A stretch of DNA of 64,000 nucleotides. Source: JANWWM01 sp046719715. GTDB taxonomy: Bacteria; Bacteroidota; Chlorobiia; Chlorobiales; Thermochlorobacteraceae. Every line of letters starts with the position of its first letter. Within the stretch, counting starts at the first letter, position 1. The DNA is taken from assembly GCA_046719715.1 (NCBI GenBank), contig JBDNCJ010000008.1, positions 1 through 64,000 on the forward strand, in the 5' to 3' direction. Position numbers and translations under genes: made by a program. The notes below the pieces were generated by a model, which saw only the letters and a program-made list of their open reading frames with translations, made no database searches and had not been told where the DNA came from. Positions 45,683-55,705 of the stretch are shown one piece after another.

Positions 45683-46876
45683 ATGTTTGTTTTCACTCTC
45701 TTTGTGGCGCCTCTTTTCGTAGCTCTTTTAGCGGTGGTTCTGCTGACCCCACTCGTGCGCTGGGCTTCAATTCGATTTCGCGTCGAGGACGCCTCCACAG
45801 AAGCGCGCAAAATTCATAAAGGCACAATCCCGACGCTTGGCGGAATTGCCATATTTTTCGGCGCGATGGCGGCGTTTCTCGTCGGCTATTGGGTTTCCCC
45901 TGAATTTGCTCAATTAGTGGATAGAGGGCTTTGGGCAGTGCTTCTGGGCGCGACCCTCATCTGCCTGACGGGCATGCTCGACGACGCGGTGAATTTAAAT
46001 TTCAAAACCAAGTTCGCCATTCAAACCGCGATTGCCGTTTTCACTGTCGTTTTTGGAGAGCATCGCATCACGGAAATTTTGAACCCGTTTGGAGCAAACC
46101 TCGAGTTGAGCGAGCAACTCTCGTCGCTCCTGACGGTGGTTTGGATTATCGGTATCTGCAACGCAGTAAATTTGATTGACGGGTTGGACGGTCTTGCCGC
46201 CGGCGTGGTTGGAATCGGCGCAGCAACGATGTCAGTTATCTCCGGACTCTACGGCGATGTTGCGCTTGCGTTGGGCTATGGAGCGATTTCCTGCGCAACG
46301 CTCGGATTTCTGCGATACAACTTCAATCCTGCAACGATTTTCATGGGCGACACCGGCGCGCTCTTCATCGGCTATTTGATGGCGTGTCTGCCGCTTTTTC
46401 ACGCGCCTTCGGCAACGGACGGCATCATCTGGATTCAAGTGCTGATTTTAGGATTCCCAATCGCCGATACGCTCCTTGCCCCCGTGCGCCGTATGCTTTC
46501 AGGCACGCATCCGTTCAAGGCGGATAGAGAGCACATTCATCATCGATTGATGTTTTTCATTGGACTTTCGCACAAGCACACAGTCTTGCGCATTTACAGC
46601 ATTAGCATTGTGCTTTGCGTCGCCGCGCTCCTGACGGTCTTTGTGATGCAATCGTTCGGCGCGCACGGTGCGGTAGCGATTTACGTGATATTAAGCGCGA
46701 TGTTGGCGTTGGGTGCGGTCGGGCTCAGACGGCTCGGATACTTTACGGCGATGGTTCGACGTCCGACGGCGAAACATCTCAAACCGCAACTGCGACGCGC
46801 CAAAGATGCATTGCTCGAGCGCGACATCACGCCCAAGCCCTTTTTCCGCCGCGAGGTCGCTTCGCCACAATCTTGA
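45683..46876 (+). CDS. Undecaprenyl-phosphate GlcNAc-1-phosphate transferase-like (WecA/TagO/MraY family)
   Basis: 397 aa from ATG 45683. A polytopic enzyme with about 11 helices that moves a sugar-1-phosphate from UDP-sugar to undecaprenyl phosphate, the first step of many O-antigen and surface polymers. Motifs: KIHKGTIPTLGGIAIF near 35-50, the aspartate pair in TGMLDDAVNL, AVNLIDGLDGLAAG near 166-179, FMGDTGALFIGY near 224 and the HIHHRL motif near 292. The tail of about 45 residues is basic and cytoplasmic. It begins the surface-glycan region, 418 nt before the DUF2723 gene. Confidence 0.92.
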   Translation: MFVFTLFVAPLFVALLAVVLLTPLVRWASIRFRVEDASTEARKIHKGTIPTLGGIAIFFGAMAAFLVGYWVSPEFAQLVDRGLWAVLLGATLICLTGMLDDAVNLNFKTKFAIQTAIAVFTVVFGEHRITEILNPFGANLELSEQLSSLLTVVWIIGICNAVNLIDGLDGLAAGVVGIGAATMSVISGLYGDVALALGYGAISCATLGFLRYNFNPATIFMGDTGALFIGYLMACLPLFHAPSATDGIIWIQVLILGFPIADTLLAPVRRMLSGTHPFKADREHIHHRLMFFIGLSHKHTVLRIYSISIVLCVAALLTVFVMQSFGAHGAVAIYVILSAMLALGAVGLRRLGYFTAMVRRPTAKHLKPQLRRAKDALLERDITPKPFFRREVASPQS

Positions 46877-46922
46877 CGCGCGTAACAAATCAATATCAAT
46901 TAAGAGAAACTATGATTAGACC

Positions 46923-47249
46923 ATGATGAATGCACCAAATCTAAGAACAATTGCGGGAGACCTTGTGGTTGTTGGACGAAAGGATATGAGCGAAGCAAGC
47001 TTTCCAAAGTTGGAAACTGTTGGTGGGGATTTACACCTCGCTCTATCTGGTTTTACAAAATTACCTGACTCATTGCTATCTGTAACAGGTAATGTTTACT
47101 TGACTCAGCAGCCTAAATCATTGGTGGAAAGTTGCTTACAAAAGAAACATGCGGGAGTAATCAAGGGGAACGTGATTCTTGTGGGCGGTAAAATTTTAAA
47201 TAGAGCAGACGGAAAATTAGATTACGAAGAAAAAGCGCCTATTACATAG
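46923..47249 (+). CDS. Short repeat protein, possible remnant of acquired gene
   Basis: 108 aa, GC near 41%, clearly lower than its neighbours. It has receptor-L-domain/leucine-rich-like beta repeats: LRTIAGDLVVVG, PKLETVGGDLHLALSG, TKLPDSLLSVTGNVYLTQ, then GVIKGNVILVGGK. Similar 'LP.SL..V.G.L.L' units occur in many phage and accessory proteins. It has no signal peptide, starts with a tandem ATGATG and has no clear ribosome site. It could be the 3' end of a longer gene that lost its front, or a small intact protein. Function unknown. Confidence 0.55.
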   Translation: MMNAPNLRTIAGDLVVVGRKDMSEASFPKLETVGGDLHLALSGFTKLPDSLLSVTGNVYLTQQPKSLVESCLQKKHAGVIKGNVILVGGKILNRADGKLDYEEKAPIT

Positions 47250-47294
47250 TTTTGATGTAACTTCGGCGAACCGACTTCAATTGCCGAAGCAAGT

Positions 47295-49178
47295 ATGAGA
47301 CATCTCTTTAAAGAGCCTGTTGCGCGCTTCCTTTCATTCATCATCTCATTTAGTTTATATGTCTTGACGCTTGCCCCGTCCATTACCTTCACCGATTCAG
47401 GTGAATTGGCGGCGGCGTGTGCGTCGCTCGGCGTGGCACACCCAACAGGCTACCCACTATTTGTCATTCTTGGGTTTTTATGGTCGTTACTTCCGATTCC
47501 TGTTCCGATAATCTTCAAACTCAATCTTTTTGCCGCATTCTGCACCGCACTCGCGAGCCTAATCTTTTTCGAACTCACGCTCTTTTTTTTATCGGCGATT
47601 CAAGAGCGGTCATTGAACCCGCCCAAAGCACTAAAAGAGACGAAGAAGGAGACGAAGAAGAAAAACGCCAAAAGCAAGTTGGAATCGATGCCTGTTCGGC
47701 TTGAACGCGAAAGTCTCATTCAGATTGCGCTTGCGGCGAGTTTGCTCTTTGCCTTTTCAAGAACGGTGTGGGCGCAAGCGACGGCGATTGAAGTCTATTC
47801 GCTTCACCTTGTGATGCTCACGCTCTCGATACTCTTGTTCCTGCGTTTCACATTGCCAAAAGACGTGCAACCCAAAGACGCGCTCCTTTGGGCGTTTGTG
47901 CTCGGGCTTGGCTTTTCCAATCACCTCACGATGATTTTGCTCGCGCCCGCGATGCTTTACTTTTACTTTCATCGATTCGGCTTCACGAAAGACGCTTTCA
48001 AACGGATTGCCCTCATCTCTCTACCGTTTGTTTTGGGATTAAGCCTCTACCTTTACCTGCCGCTTCGCAGTGCAATGGCGCCGGAGTTCAACTGGGGCGA
48101 AGTGCATCGGAGTTTTGATAAGTTTTTCTATCACGTTGGAGGTAAGCAGTATCAAGTCAATCTCTTTAATGGAAATTGGCAGCCGCAAGCGAAGATGTTC
48201 ATGTCACTCTTACCGTTTGAACTTGCATTTGTTGGAATCGCGGTTGCGATTTACGGCGCGGTGCGATTGTTTCAAGTCGAGAAGTCGCTTGGTTGGTTTA
48301 TGATGCTCTTGGTGTTTGGCAGTGCGCTTTACGCCGTCAATTACAACGTTCACGACGCAGATTCCTACTTTCTCTGCTCCTTTCTCGGCTTGATTTTACT
48401 TGTGGCTACGGGCATGTTGCTTTTGGCGATACAACGAAAAGAAGTTGCGATGGCGTCTTTGCTTCTGCCGCTTCTTGCGATTGCAATCAATTTCAATCAC
48501 AACAACAAGCGCAACGAGACGCTCGTATTGGACTACACGAAAACGATGTTGGAATCGCTTGAACCCAACGCGCTCGTGCTTTCGGCGCAGTGGGATTACT
48601 TTTGTTCGGCGTTTTGGTATCTGCAACGCTTTGAAGGCTATCGTCCCGATGTGGTGATGATTGAAAAAGAACTCTTGCGCCGCACGTGGTATGTGCGAAA
48701 AGTGCAGAAAGATTTTCCTGAACTCTCGGAAAAATCTAAAAACGAAATCGAGGCATTTTTGGAAGATTTGGAGCAATTCGAGTCGGGAAAGCCTTACAAT
48801 CAAGCCCGCATACAAGCGCGTTGGACGGCGATGCTCAATTCGCTGATTGAAAAAAACATCGAAGAGCGTCCCGTGTATTTAACGATTGACGTGGTTCAGA
48901 CCGAGCCTGCGGTCGGCGGCGCATACAGGAAAATTCCGCAAGGATTTGCGTTGCGTTTGAGCAAACAAGATACGCTGTTGCCGATGGGCAGTTTGGCGCA
49001 TCTTCAATCATTTTTTGAGGCGTCGCCGCGCAATCATTTGGAGGAAGGGATTTTGCAGACGGCATCGGTGCAACTTTCAAACGCGGCGCGTTACGCCCAA
49101 GCACAGGGAAGCCCAAGCGAAGCGGAACGACTTGCGACACTTGCAAAAAAAATTCAAGCAAGGATTTCAGCACGATAG
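47295..49178 (+). CDS. DUF2723 polytopic membrane protein, glycosyltransferase-like
   Basis: 627 aa. About ten membrane helices in the first 390 residues, then a soluble C-terminal domain of ~230 residues. The hallmark TDSGELAAACASLGVAHPTG near 34-53 matches DUF2723 (DSGE...HP.G.PLF), a family related to protein O-mannosyl and other lipid-linked-sugar (GT-C) transferases; the Asp is the likely catalytic base. A Lys-rich loop (ETKKETKKKNAK) lies near 115-130. DUF2723 proteins are typical of Bacteroidota and Chlorobiota and may glycosylate exported proteins. It lies 66 nt upstream of the ABC exporter. Confidence 0.85.
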   Translation: MRHLFKEPVARFLSFIISFSLYVLTLAPSITFTDSGELAAACASLGVAHPTGYPLFVILGFLWSLLPIPVPIIFKLNLFAAFCTALASLIFFELTLFFLSAIQERSLNPPKALKETKKETKKKNAKSKLESMPVRLERESLIQIALAASLLFAFSRTVWAQATAIEVYSLHLVMLTLSILLFLRFTLPKDVQPKDALLWAFVLGLGFSNHLTMILLAPAMLYFYFHRFGFTKDAFKRIALISLPFVLGLSLYLYLPLRSAMAPEFNWGEVHRSFDKFFYHVGGKQYQVNLFNGNWQPQAKMFMSLLPFELAFVGIAVAIYGAVRLFQVEKSLGWFMMLLVFGSALYAVNYNVHDADSYFLCSFLGLILLVATGMLLLAIQRKEVAMASLLLPLLAIAINFNHNNKRNETLVLDYTKTMLESLEPNALVLSAQWDYFCSAFWYLQRFEGYRPDVVMIEKELLRRTWYVRKVQKDFPELSEKSKNEIEAFLEDLEQFESGKPYNQARIQARWTAMLNSLIEKNIEERPVYLTIDVVQTEPAVGGAYRKIPQGFALRLSKQDTLLPMGSLAHLQSFFEASPRNHLEEGILQTASVQLSNAARYAQAQGSPSEAERLATLAKKIQARISAR

Positions 49179-49244
49179 TCCGACGGCGAAAACGAATTTC
49201 GGGCGGATTTCGGTATTTTGGCGGTTCATGAATCGACTAAGCAG

Positions 49245-51098
49245 ATGAAACTCTATTTTCGCGTTCTCAAATTTTTAGCCCCTGAAAAGTATCAGATTGC
49301 GCTGACGGTGCTGGTGAATTTCCTCGCTTCGCTCTTCAGCGTCGTCTCGATTGGAACGCTCTTGCCCCTACTCAACGCTGTCTTTAACCCAGAATCCGAA
49401 ACGCCGTCGCCCGCACCAACCGTAACGGCAGAACAGACGGATTTTTTTCGCGAAAAAGCCGATAGCTTCAAAACCGAAATCATTCAAGGCTTTCAACGAT
49501 TGATTACAGCAGAGACGCGCGAAGGCACATTGCTCAATGTGTGTTTGCTGTTGATTTTCGCATTCGTTCTGAAAAATGTGTTCGTTTATTTGAGCAATCA
49601 AATTGTCAATCGCGTCGAGACGAAGACCCTTAAAAAACTTCGGGATACGGTATTTGAAAAAATTGTGCAGATGGAGTTAGGGTATTTTAATCGCAATCGC
49701 GTCGGGACGCTGATGAACTATGTGATGGGCGAAGTGAATGTGGTGCATGGAAACATCGGCTCGAGTTTCATCTCGTTTTTAAGGCAGTTTTTGAACGCGG
49801 CATTTTTTCTGGCGGTGCTGTTCGTCATCAGTTGGAAACTGACGTTCTTTGCTTTTGCCGTGTCGGGATTAAGTTTGTGGTCGATACGCTTTTTAGGTCG
49901 GAAAATTCGCGCACAAGCCGATGTGGTGCAGGCACAATCGGGCGATATGAACTCGCTGTTGCAGGAAGTCTTTAACGGAATTAAAGTGGTCAAATCCAAC
50001 GCGATGGAAATGCGCGAGGCGATGCGATTCAACGCTTTTACGGACACCTATCGACGGGCGAATTTGAAAGTCAATGCGTTGCGCGGCATTATCGGTCCGT
50101 TCAACGAAACGATGGGCGTGGCGGCGATTGCGCTGGTTTTGTGGTTCGGCGGCAAGCAAGTATTTGCAGGCGAAATTACATCGGTTGAACTGATGGTCTT
50201 TGCGTTTGCGCTCTATTCGGTGATGAATCCGATTAAATCCATCGCTGAAAACATCGCGCGCGTTCAAGAAGGATTGAGTGCGGCAGAACGTCTCTTTGGG
50301 CTGATTGATAAACCGGTGGCGATTCAAAACGGCACGAAAAGAATTGAACGCTTCGAGCGCGAAATCCGCTTTGAAAATGTCTGGTTTCGTTACGGCGAAA
50401 AGCCTGTGCTCAAAGGCGTTTCTTTGACAGTTAAAAAAGGTGAAATGGTTGGGTTGGTCGGTCAATCGGGTTCGGGAAAATCAACGATTGTAGATTTGCT
50501 CTTGCGATTTTACGATGTTGAAAAAGGACGCATTTTGATTGACGGAACGGATATACGCGAGTTCGAGATTGCCTCGCTTCGCAAACTCTTTGGCGTCGTG
50601 AATCAAGAAGTGATTTTATTTAATGACACAATTGCCAAAAACATTGCCTACGGATTAACGACCGACGCAACGCCGTTTCAGATTGAGCAAGCGGCGAAAA
50701 TCGCCAATGCACACGGGTTCATTTTGGATAAACCTGATCGGTATCACACGCTCATTGGCGACAGAGGCGTGCAACTGTCAGGCGGACAGCGTCAGCGCAT
50801 TTCGATTGCACGCGCAATGCTGAAAAATCCGCCCGTGCTTATTTTTGACGAAGCCACCTCCGCGCTGGATAACGAATCCGAAAAAGTCGTGCAAGCCGCG
50901 ATTGAAACCGCTATGAGCGAGCGCACCTCAATCGTGATTGCGCATCGATTATCGACGCTCAAAAACGCCGATAAAATCATCGTCATGGATCAAGGAGAAA
51001 TTATCGAACAAGGCTCGCATGCCGAATTGATGGAAAAGAACGGCACCTACAAGCGGCTCTATGAAATGCAATTCACAACGCAACCGCTTACGACATAA
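49245..51098 (+). CDS. MsbA-like ABC exporter (permease-ATPase fusion)
   Basis: 617 aa from ATG 49245; a TTG 27 nt upstream would extend the frame without benefit. Six membrane helices (residues ~18-300) followed by an ATPase with Walker A GLVGQSGSGKSTIVDLLL near 407, Q-loop VNQEVILFND, signature LSGGQRQRISIARAML near 515, Walker B PVLIFDEATSALD and switch histidine IVIAHRLST. It flips lipid-linked molecules, probably lipid A-core or a polymer precursor, across the inner membrane. An extra ~60 residues (about 49-100) between helices 1 and 2 are rich in Pro/Thr/Glu and face the periplasm. It heads the GT9 run (22-nt gap). Confidence 0.9.
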   Translation: MKLYFRVLKFLAPEKYQIALTVLVNFLASLFSVVSIGTLLPLLNAVFNPESETPSPAPTVTAEQTDFFREKADSFKTEIIQGFQRLITAETREGTLLNVCLLLIFAFVLKNVFVYLSNQIVNRVETKTLKKLRDTVFEKIVQMELGYFNRNRVGTLMNYVMGEVNVVHGNIGSSFISFLRQFLNAAFFLAVLFVISWKLTFFAFAVSGLSLWSIRFLGRKIRAQADVVQAQSGDMNSLLQEVFNGIKVVKSNAMEMREAMRFNAFTDTYRRANLKVNALRGIIGPFNETMGVAAIALVLWFGGKQVFAGEITSVELMVFAFALYSVMNPIKSIAENIARVQEGLSAAERLFGLIDKPVAIQNGTKRIERFEREIRFENVWFRYGEKPVLKGVSLTVKKGEMVGLVGQSGSGKSTIVDLLLRFYDVEKGRILIDGTDIREFEIASLRKLFGVVNQEVILFNDTIAKNIAYGLTTDATPFQIEQAAKIANAHGFILDKPDRYHTLIGDRGVQLSGGQRQRISIARAMLKNPPVLIFDEATSALDNESEKVVQAAIETAMSERTSIVIAHRLSTLKNADKIIVMDQGEIIEQGSHAELMEKNGTYKRLYEMQFTTQPLTT

Positions 51099-51120
51099 GT
51101 CAGATACAACGAAGCACACA

Positions 51121-52233
51121 ATGAGAAACTTTCTAAAAAAACTTGAAGGCTGGAATAAAGCCTTTTGGTATCACACAATTTTCAGACTGCTCTTCAAAAA
51201 TGAAACGCTTGCCGTTCCAGCACCGCTCGGTAATGTTCGGAAGGTTTTAATTTTTAAGCATGACTTCATTGGTGATATGGTCTTAGCCACCTCATGCTTC
51301 AATGTTCTCAAACAAATTAAGCCCGATATTCGCATTGATGTGGTGGCTTCGGATAAAAGTTTTCCGCTTCTTGTCTGCGATTCTCGTCTCACACAGTGCT
51401 ACCAGTATCAAAACTCGCTCACTGCAATCATTGACCTTATCAAAGACGCCAGAAAAGTAGGTTACGATATGATTCTCTGCCTGACCTTTTCGTCGCGCAC
51501 CAAAGACGGCTTATTAGCGAATTTGATTGCGCCCAACGCCGTTAAGGTTACCATTGCCGACGAAGGAAGGGAAGACCTCTACAAGCGGCTGTTTAATCTT
51601 CAAGTGAGCGTCGAGGAGAATCAATTCACACAGCAATATGCCAATGTCTTAATCAAAGGCTTCGGCTTGCCGCTCACAGAGGACGACATTCGACCGTCCG
51701 TTGAACCCTGTCAAGAAAGTTTTAAGAAAGTCGATGCCTTTCTCACTCAACACCAGATTTCGGATTTTCTCTTGCTTAACATTTCCGGACGCCTTTCGGT
51801 TAAACAATGGGGACGAGAAAACGCACGGCTGTTTATTAAGCAGTTTTTTAGCCAGCACAACGATATAGACGTGGTCTTGGTAGAAGTGCCCGATGTTATG
51901 AGCGAGATTGTTTTTCTCAAACAAGAGTTTTCACAAGACAAACTTTTTTCGTTCAAGGGTACGATTTTAGACGTCGCCGCCCTTGCGTCGAAGGCGCGTT
52001 TGGTCGTTACGCCGGATAGCGCACTCTCTCACCTTTCCGCCACTTACGCCCGTCCGGTGGTTACGCTCTGCTCGCCAGTAACTTACTCTAAACACTGGCA
52101 CCCCTATAAAACCGAAGCGGTTCTGCTTCATGCTCCCAAAGACGCCGGAATTGAGATGATTTCTCACGAAGCGGTTGCGACCGCCGTTCAAACTTTGCTT
52201 GAAAAAACCAAATACAGCCTCTCAAGCGAATGA
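51121..52233 (+). CDS. GT9-family glycosyltransferase (heptosyltransferase-like), copy 1
   Basis: 370 aa from ATG 51121. Two Rossmann-like domains (GT-B). The acceptor-side motif with the catalytic Asp is KHDFIGDMVLATSCFNVLKQ near 40; the donor-side motif is VVTPDSALSHLSATYARPVV near 296-315, the GT9 'TPD(T/S)G..H.A' signature. It has an N-terminal helix (KAFWYHTIFRLLFKNE) that recurs in the following modules, showing they arose by duplication. The role is to add a sugar to LPS core or other surface glycan; heptose is not proven. It overlaps the next gene by 4 nt (ATGA). Confidence 0.88.
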   Translation: MRNFLKKLEGWNKAFWYHTIFRLLFKNETLAVPAPLGNVRKVLIFKHDFIGDMVLATSCFNVLKQIKPDIRIDVVASDKSFPLLVCDSRLTQCYQYQNSLTAIIDLIKDARKVGYDMILCLTFSSRTKDGLLANLIAPNAVKVTIADEGREDLYKRLFNLQVSVEENQFTQQYANVLIKGFGLPLTEDDIRPSVEPCQESFKKVDAFLTQHQISDFLLLNISGRLSVKQWGRENARLFIKQFFSQHNDIDVVLVEVPDVMSEIVFLKQEFSQDKLFSFKGTILDVAALASKARLVVTPDSALSHLSATYARPVVTLCSPVTYSKHWHPYKTEAVLLHAPKDAGIEMISHEAVATAVQTLLEKTKYSLSSE

Positions 52234-53372
52234 CGATGAGCCTCAAAGCCATAGAAAACGCCAACAAAGCGTTTTGGTATAAACTGCTCTTTAAGCCGCT
52301 GTTTCGCAATAAGCCCTTCGTTGGAACGCTGGATATATCCAAAGCCCGCCGTCTGTTGCTGATTCGCAGAGACAATTTCGGCGATATGGTCATTACCTCG
52401 TCGTTTTTTACGATGCTCAAAGACCTCAATCCGAACGTCGCATTAGACTTAATTGCGTCGGTCAAAGGGAAAAGCGTTGCGGAATTTGATGAACGATTGG
52501 AAAATGTCTTTGCATACAACGGCGGGCTGAAAGAGTTTCTGGAGATGTACTCGGCGTTGAGCCGGCACAAGTATGACGCGATTTTATGCCTTTCCTTTAA
52601 CGGAATGACGCTCGATGGATTGCTTGCAAACTTGCTCGCTCCGAATGCTCCGAAGATTACGACTTTCATTCGTAAGAAACATGACCTCTACAAAATTCTT
52701 TTCAACGCACAAATTGATATTGGCAAAGACGATGTTGCCATTCCCGTTTGGCGTCAACTGCGACTTTTCGGCGAAAAGCTCTTCGGCGCAACCTATCCTG
52801 AATCGCAATTACGTCAAAAGATTTTTCTCAAACCCGGTGCGGAGGAACTTGTGATAGACTATCTTTCCTCGCAACACCTTGCGCCAAAACAATATGTGAT
52901 GCTCAACATTTCAGCCCGAATGGACTATCGGAAATGGGGCGTTGAAAACAATGTTGATTTGTTAAAACTCTTGTTGGAAAAATATCCAGAGCAAAACATC
53001 ATCATTTCTGCACAGCCCGAAGATAGAGCATCTGCCGAAGCCATTTTGAACGCCGTTCAGCACCCCAACGTCCGGTTGCAGCCGGAGCGATTCGGCTTGC
53101 ATGAAACCATTGCGCTCATCAAACACTCGACAATGCTCATTTCCCCTGATACGGCGAACGTGCATATCGCCGCCACATTTGGCGTGCCATGCGTGATTTT
53201 ATGCACGCCGATTTCATCAGGAACGGAGTGGATTCCGCTCAACGTCGAGCACGTCAATGTGTTCACAAAAGAAGTTGCACCGATTTCCACCATTCCGCCT
53301 CGCGAAGTATTTGAAGCCTTTGACGCGCTATGGACGCGGCAACGCCTGCAACAAGCCGCCGCGACGAAATGA
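52230..53372 (+). CDS. GT9-family glycosyltransferase, copy 2
   Basis: 380 aa; start at ATG 52230, overlapping the previous stop, or ATG 52236. GT9 markers: IRRDNFGDMVITSSFFTMLK near 45 and LISPDTANVHIAATFGVPCV near 307. The N-terminal NKAFWYKLLFKPLFRNKP helix resembles that of copy 1. The inter-domain KWGVENN segment replaces the usual KRWP. The overlap of 4 nt at both ends means it is translated with its neighbours. Acceptor unknown. Confidence 0.88.
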   Translation: MTMSLKAIENANKAFWYKLLFKPLFRNKPFVGTLDISKARRLLLIRRDNFGDMVITSSFFTMLKDLNPNVALDLIASVKGKSVAEFDERLENVFAYNGGLKEFLEMYSALSRHKYDAILCLSFNGMTLDGLLANLLAPNAPKITTFIRKKHDLYKILFNAQIDIGKDDVAIPVWRQLRLFGEKLFGATYPESQLRQKIFLKPGAEELVIDYLSSQHLAPKQYVMLNISARMDYRKWGVENNVDLLKLLLEKYPEQNIIISAQPEDRASAEAILNAVQHPNVRLQPERFGLHETIALIKHSTMLISPDTANVHIAATFGVPCVILCTPISSGTEWIPLNVEHVNVFTKEVAPISTIPPREVFEAFDALWTRQRLQQAAATK

Positions 53373-55705
53373 AGCAAGCACTCAAAAAAATTGAATACGC
53401 GCTCAAAGTCGCTCTCTACAAAGGCGTGCTCGCTCGGCTTTTCCGAAACACGCCGTTTGAAGCCCCTCTCAACCCAAGCAACACAAAACGTATTTTGATT
53501 TTACGCCGAGATATGTTCGGCGATATGATTATTACGACCGCGCTCTTCAAGGCGATTCAAGACCTCAACCCAAAGATTGAAATTGATGTGATAGCGTCTC
53601 AAAAAGGCGAGCAAATCATTCGGCACAATCCACGCTTGTCAAGGATATGGACGATTGATAACGGTCTGGGTCAGTTTTTGAAAACGATTCATCAAGCCCG
53701 CCGACGCAACTACGACGCTGTCATTTGCCTGTCTATTAGCGGACTGACAAAAGACGGATTGATTGCAAACCTTGTCGCTCCTGCTGCGCCAAAACTCACC
53801 ATTCGTCAACCCAAAGCGCACAACCTTTACCAAATTTTGTTCAACAAAGAAGTCGACGCTAACCACCTTCAAGAACCGCTGTGGCTCAGTCAAAAACGTG
53901 TGCTTGATGCCCTCTTCGGCGTTACCTATCCCGAAGCCAAACTCGCGCAGGAACTTTATCCCACTGAACAGGCTGAACAAGCCGTCGAAGATTTTTTACG
54001 GCGAAACGAAATAGAAAAAGGTGAGTATGTCGTCGTCAATTTATCTGCGCGAATGTGGTATCGGCGATGGGGAAGAGACAATTTCGTGGCGTTTTTGCGA
54101 GAGCTCATCTATCACTATGCCAACTTGAAAGTCGTGCTCACCGCTACGCCTGATGAAGCCGAACTCGTGTGGGGAATTATGGACGATGTGCGCGATGAGA
54201 ATCTGTTTCGATTTCCACATCAGCTTGGATTAGACGGTGTAATTGCACTCACAAAACATGCACGCCTGCTGGTATCACCCGATACGGCAAATGTGCATAT
54301 TGCGGCGACTTTCAAAGTGCCATCGGTCGTTCTTTGCACGCCGCTCTCGTCAAACGTGATGTGGATTCCGTTACACAATCGCCATATCAGCCTTTACACG
54401 CCTAAACCTGAACCCATCATAACGATTTCGCCCCAACAGGTCTTTGCGGCGACTTGCAACTTACTGCGTGAAATCGGCATTGAGCCTAAACGATTGCAAT
54501 TAGGTGAAGTGCAAGATGAGCAGACTCGCAGACCTGATGCACTCAGCGGAATGACCGACGCCAAAGCCCGTGTGAAGCAAACGAAAAAAAAGCAAACGAT
54601 TCAAAACCTACGTTCAAGATTCTATCGCGCCATCTTTGGGAACAAACCAACCTTGCGCAAACTCAATCCCCTTTCAACAAAGCGCGTGCTGGTCATTCGC
54701 AACGATGTGCTGGGCGATATGATTGTAACCACTCCGATTTTCCATGCACTTAAATTCCTCAATCCAAATATTGAAATCGATGTCGTCGCCTCCCCTCAAA
54801 ACGCTCCATTGGTGCAAGCCGATTCGCGCATCAGCCACGTGATTGTGTATGAAAAATCATTCCGCTTTTGGCTGAAGTTGTGGAAATTGGGACGCCAAAG
54901 AAACTACGACGCGGTTTTCAGCCTCATCTATGGCACGCCACAAACACAAGGATTTTTGGCAAATATCGCGGCTAAACGCAACGCGCTCAAACTCTCGGTG
55001 CAACGACACCCAAAGCATGAATGCTTTTTTTCAAGAATGGTTCGAGTCGAGCAAGAGGCACACATTGCTGAACAATGGCTCAGCGTTGCCTTAGATGCTT
55101 TCGAGTTGAATGGCAAACCCATACCCTGCCAAATCAGCCTGCAAGTGCCGAAGCGAGAGAGCGTCTTCAATTTCCTAAAACAAAACGCTATCAAGGAGAA
55201 AGAGTTTATACTCATAAATCTCTCGGCAGGAAAAAATCGTGTGAAAGCATGGTCAAAGGAAAAATATCGTGAGCTGATACAGAGGCTCACTCAAAACCGA
55301 AGCGAACCTGTTGTGCTGTCGTGTGCGCCAAACGAGATTCGCCTCATGGAAGAGGTAAAAGAGAACCGTCAGGCAATTTGCTTCTATCCAACAAATGACG
55401 TGCGCGATGTTGCAGAGTTAATTCGTCAAGCAAAACTGTTAATTACTCCTGACACAGGCGTTGTTCATCTTGGCTCTGCCATGAAAACCCCAATGGTTGT
55501 GCTTTACTCGCGCTGGGTCGGGGGAAATGTTCATCAACTGTGGTCGCCATACCAAGTGCCATCGCGGTGTTTAGTTGCCCCGCGCCGATTGCCAGTCAGC
55601 GTTATTGAAGTTGAGGAGGTCGTGCAAGCACTTTATCATCTTTTGTCGGAACTTGACGATACCATTGACTCAAAGTCTATCACCACACCTAATGCCCATC
55701 AATGA
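53369..55705 (+). CDS. Double GT9 glycosyltransferase (two modules in one chain)
   Basis: 778 aa from ATG 53369, overlapping the previous stop (ATGA). Module 1 (about 1-380) has LRRDMFGDMIITTALFKAIQ and LVSPDTANVHIAATFKVPSV. After a polar linker (TKKKQTIQ) module 2 (about 412-765) has VIRNDVLGDMIVTTPIFHAL and LITPDTGVVHLGSAMKTPMV. Both keep the catalytic-region Asp and the donor-site motif, so both may be active and could add two sugars in a row. Module 2 is the most diverged and lacks the full N-terminal helix. Fused GT9 pairs are unusual. It overlaps the GT4 gene by 4 nt. Confidence 0.88.
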   Translation: MKQALKKIEYALKVALYKGVLARLFRNTPFEAPLNPSNTKRILILRRDMFGDMIITTALFKAIQDLNPKIEIDVIASQKGEQIIRHNPRLSRIWTIDNGLGQFLKTIHQARRRNYDAVICLSISGLTKDGLIANLVAPAAPKLTIRQPKAHNLYQILFNKEVDANHLQEPLWLSQKRVLDALFGVTYPEAKLAQELYPTEQAEQAVEDFLRRNEIEKGEYVVVNLSARMWYRRWGRDNFVAFLRELIYHYANLKVVLTATPDEAELVWGIMDDVRDENLFRFPHQLGLDGVIALTKHARLLVSPDTANVHIAATFKVPSVVLCTPLSSNVMWIPLHNRHISLYTPKPEPIITISPQQVFAATCNLLREIGIEPKRLQLGEVQDEQTRRPDALSGMTDAKARVKQTKKKQTIQNLRSRFYRAIFGNKPTLRKLNPLSTKRVLVIRNDVLGDMIVTTPIFHALKFLNPNIEIDVVASPQNAPLVQADSRISHVIVYEKSFRFWLKLWKLGRQRNYDAVFSLIYGTPQTQGFLANIAAKRNALKLSVQRHPKHECFFSRMVRVEQEAHIAEQWLSVALDAFELNGKPIPCQISLQVPKRESVFNFLKQNAIKEKEFILINLSAGKNRVKAWSKEKYRELIQRLTQNRSEPVVLSCAPNEIRLMEEVKENRQAICFYPTNDVRDVAELIRQAKLLITPDTGVVHLGSAMKTPMVVLYSRWVGGNVHQLWSPYQVPSRCLVAPRRLPVSVIEVEEVVQALYHLLSELDDTIDSKSITTPNAHQ

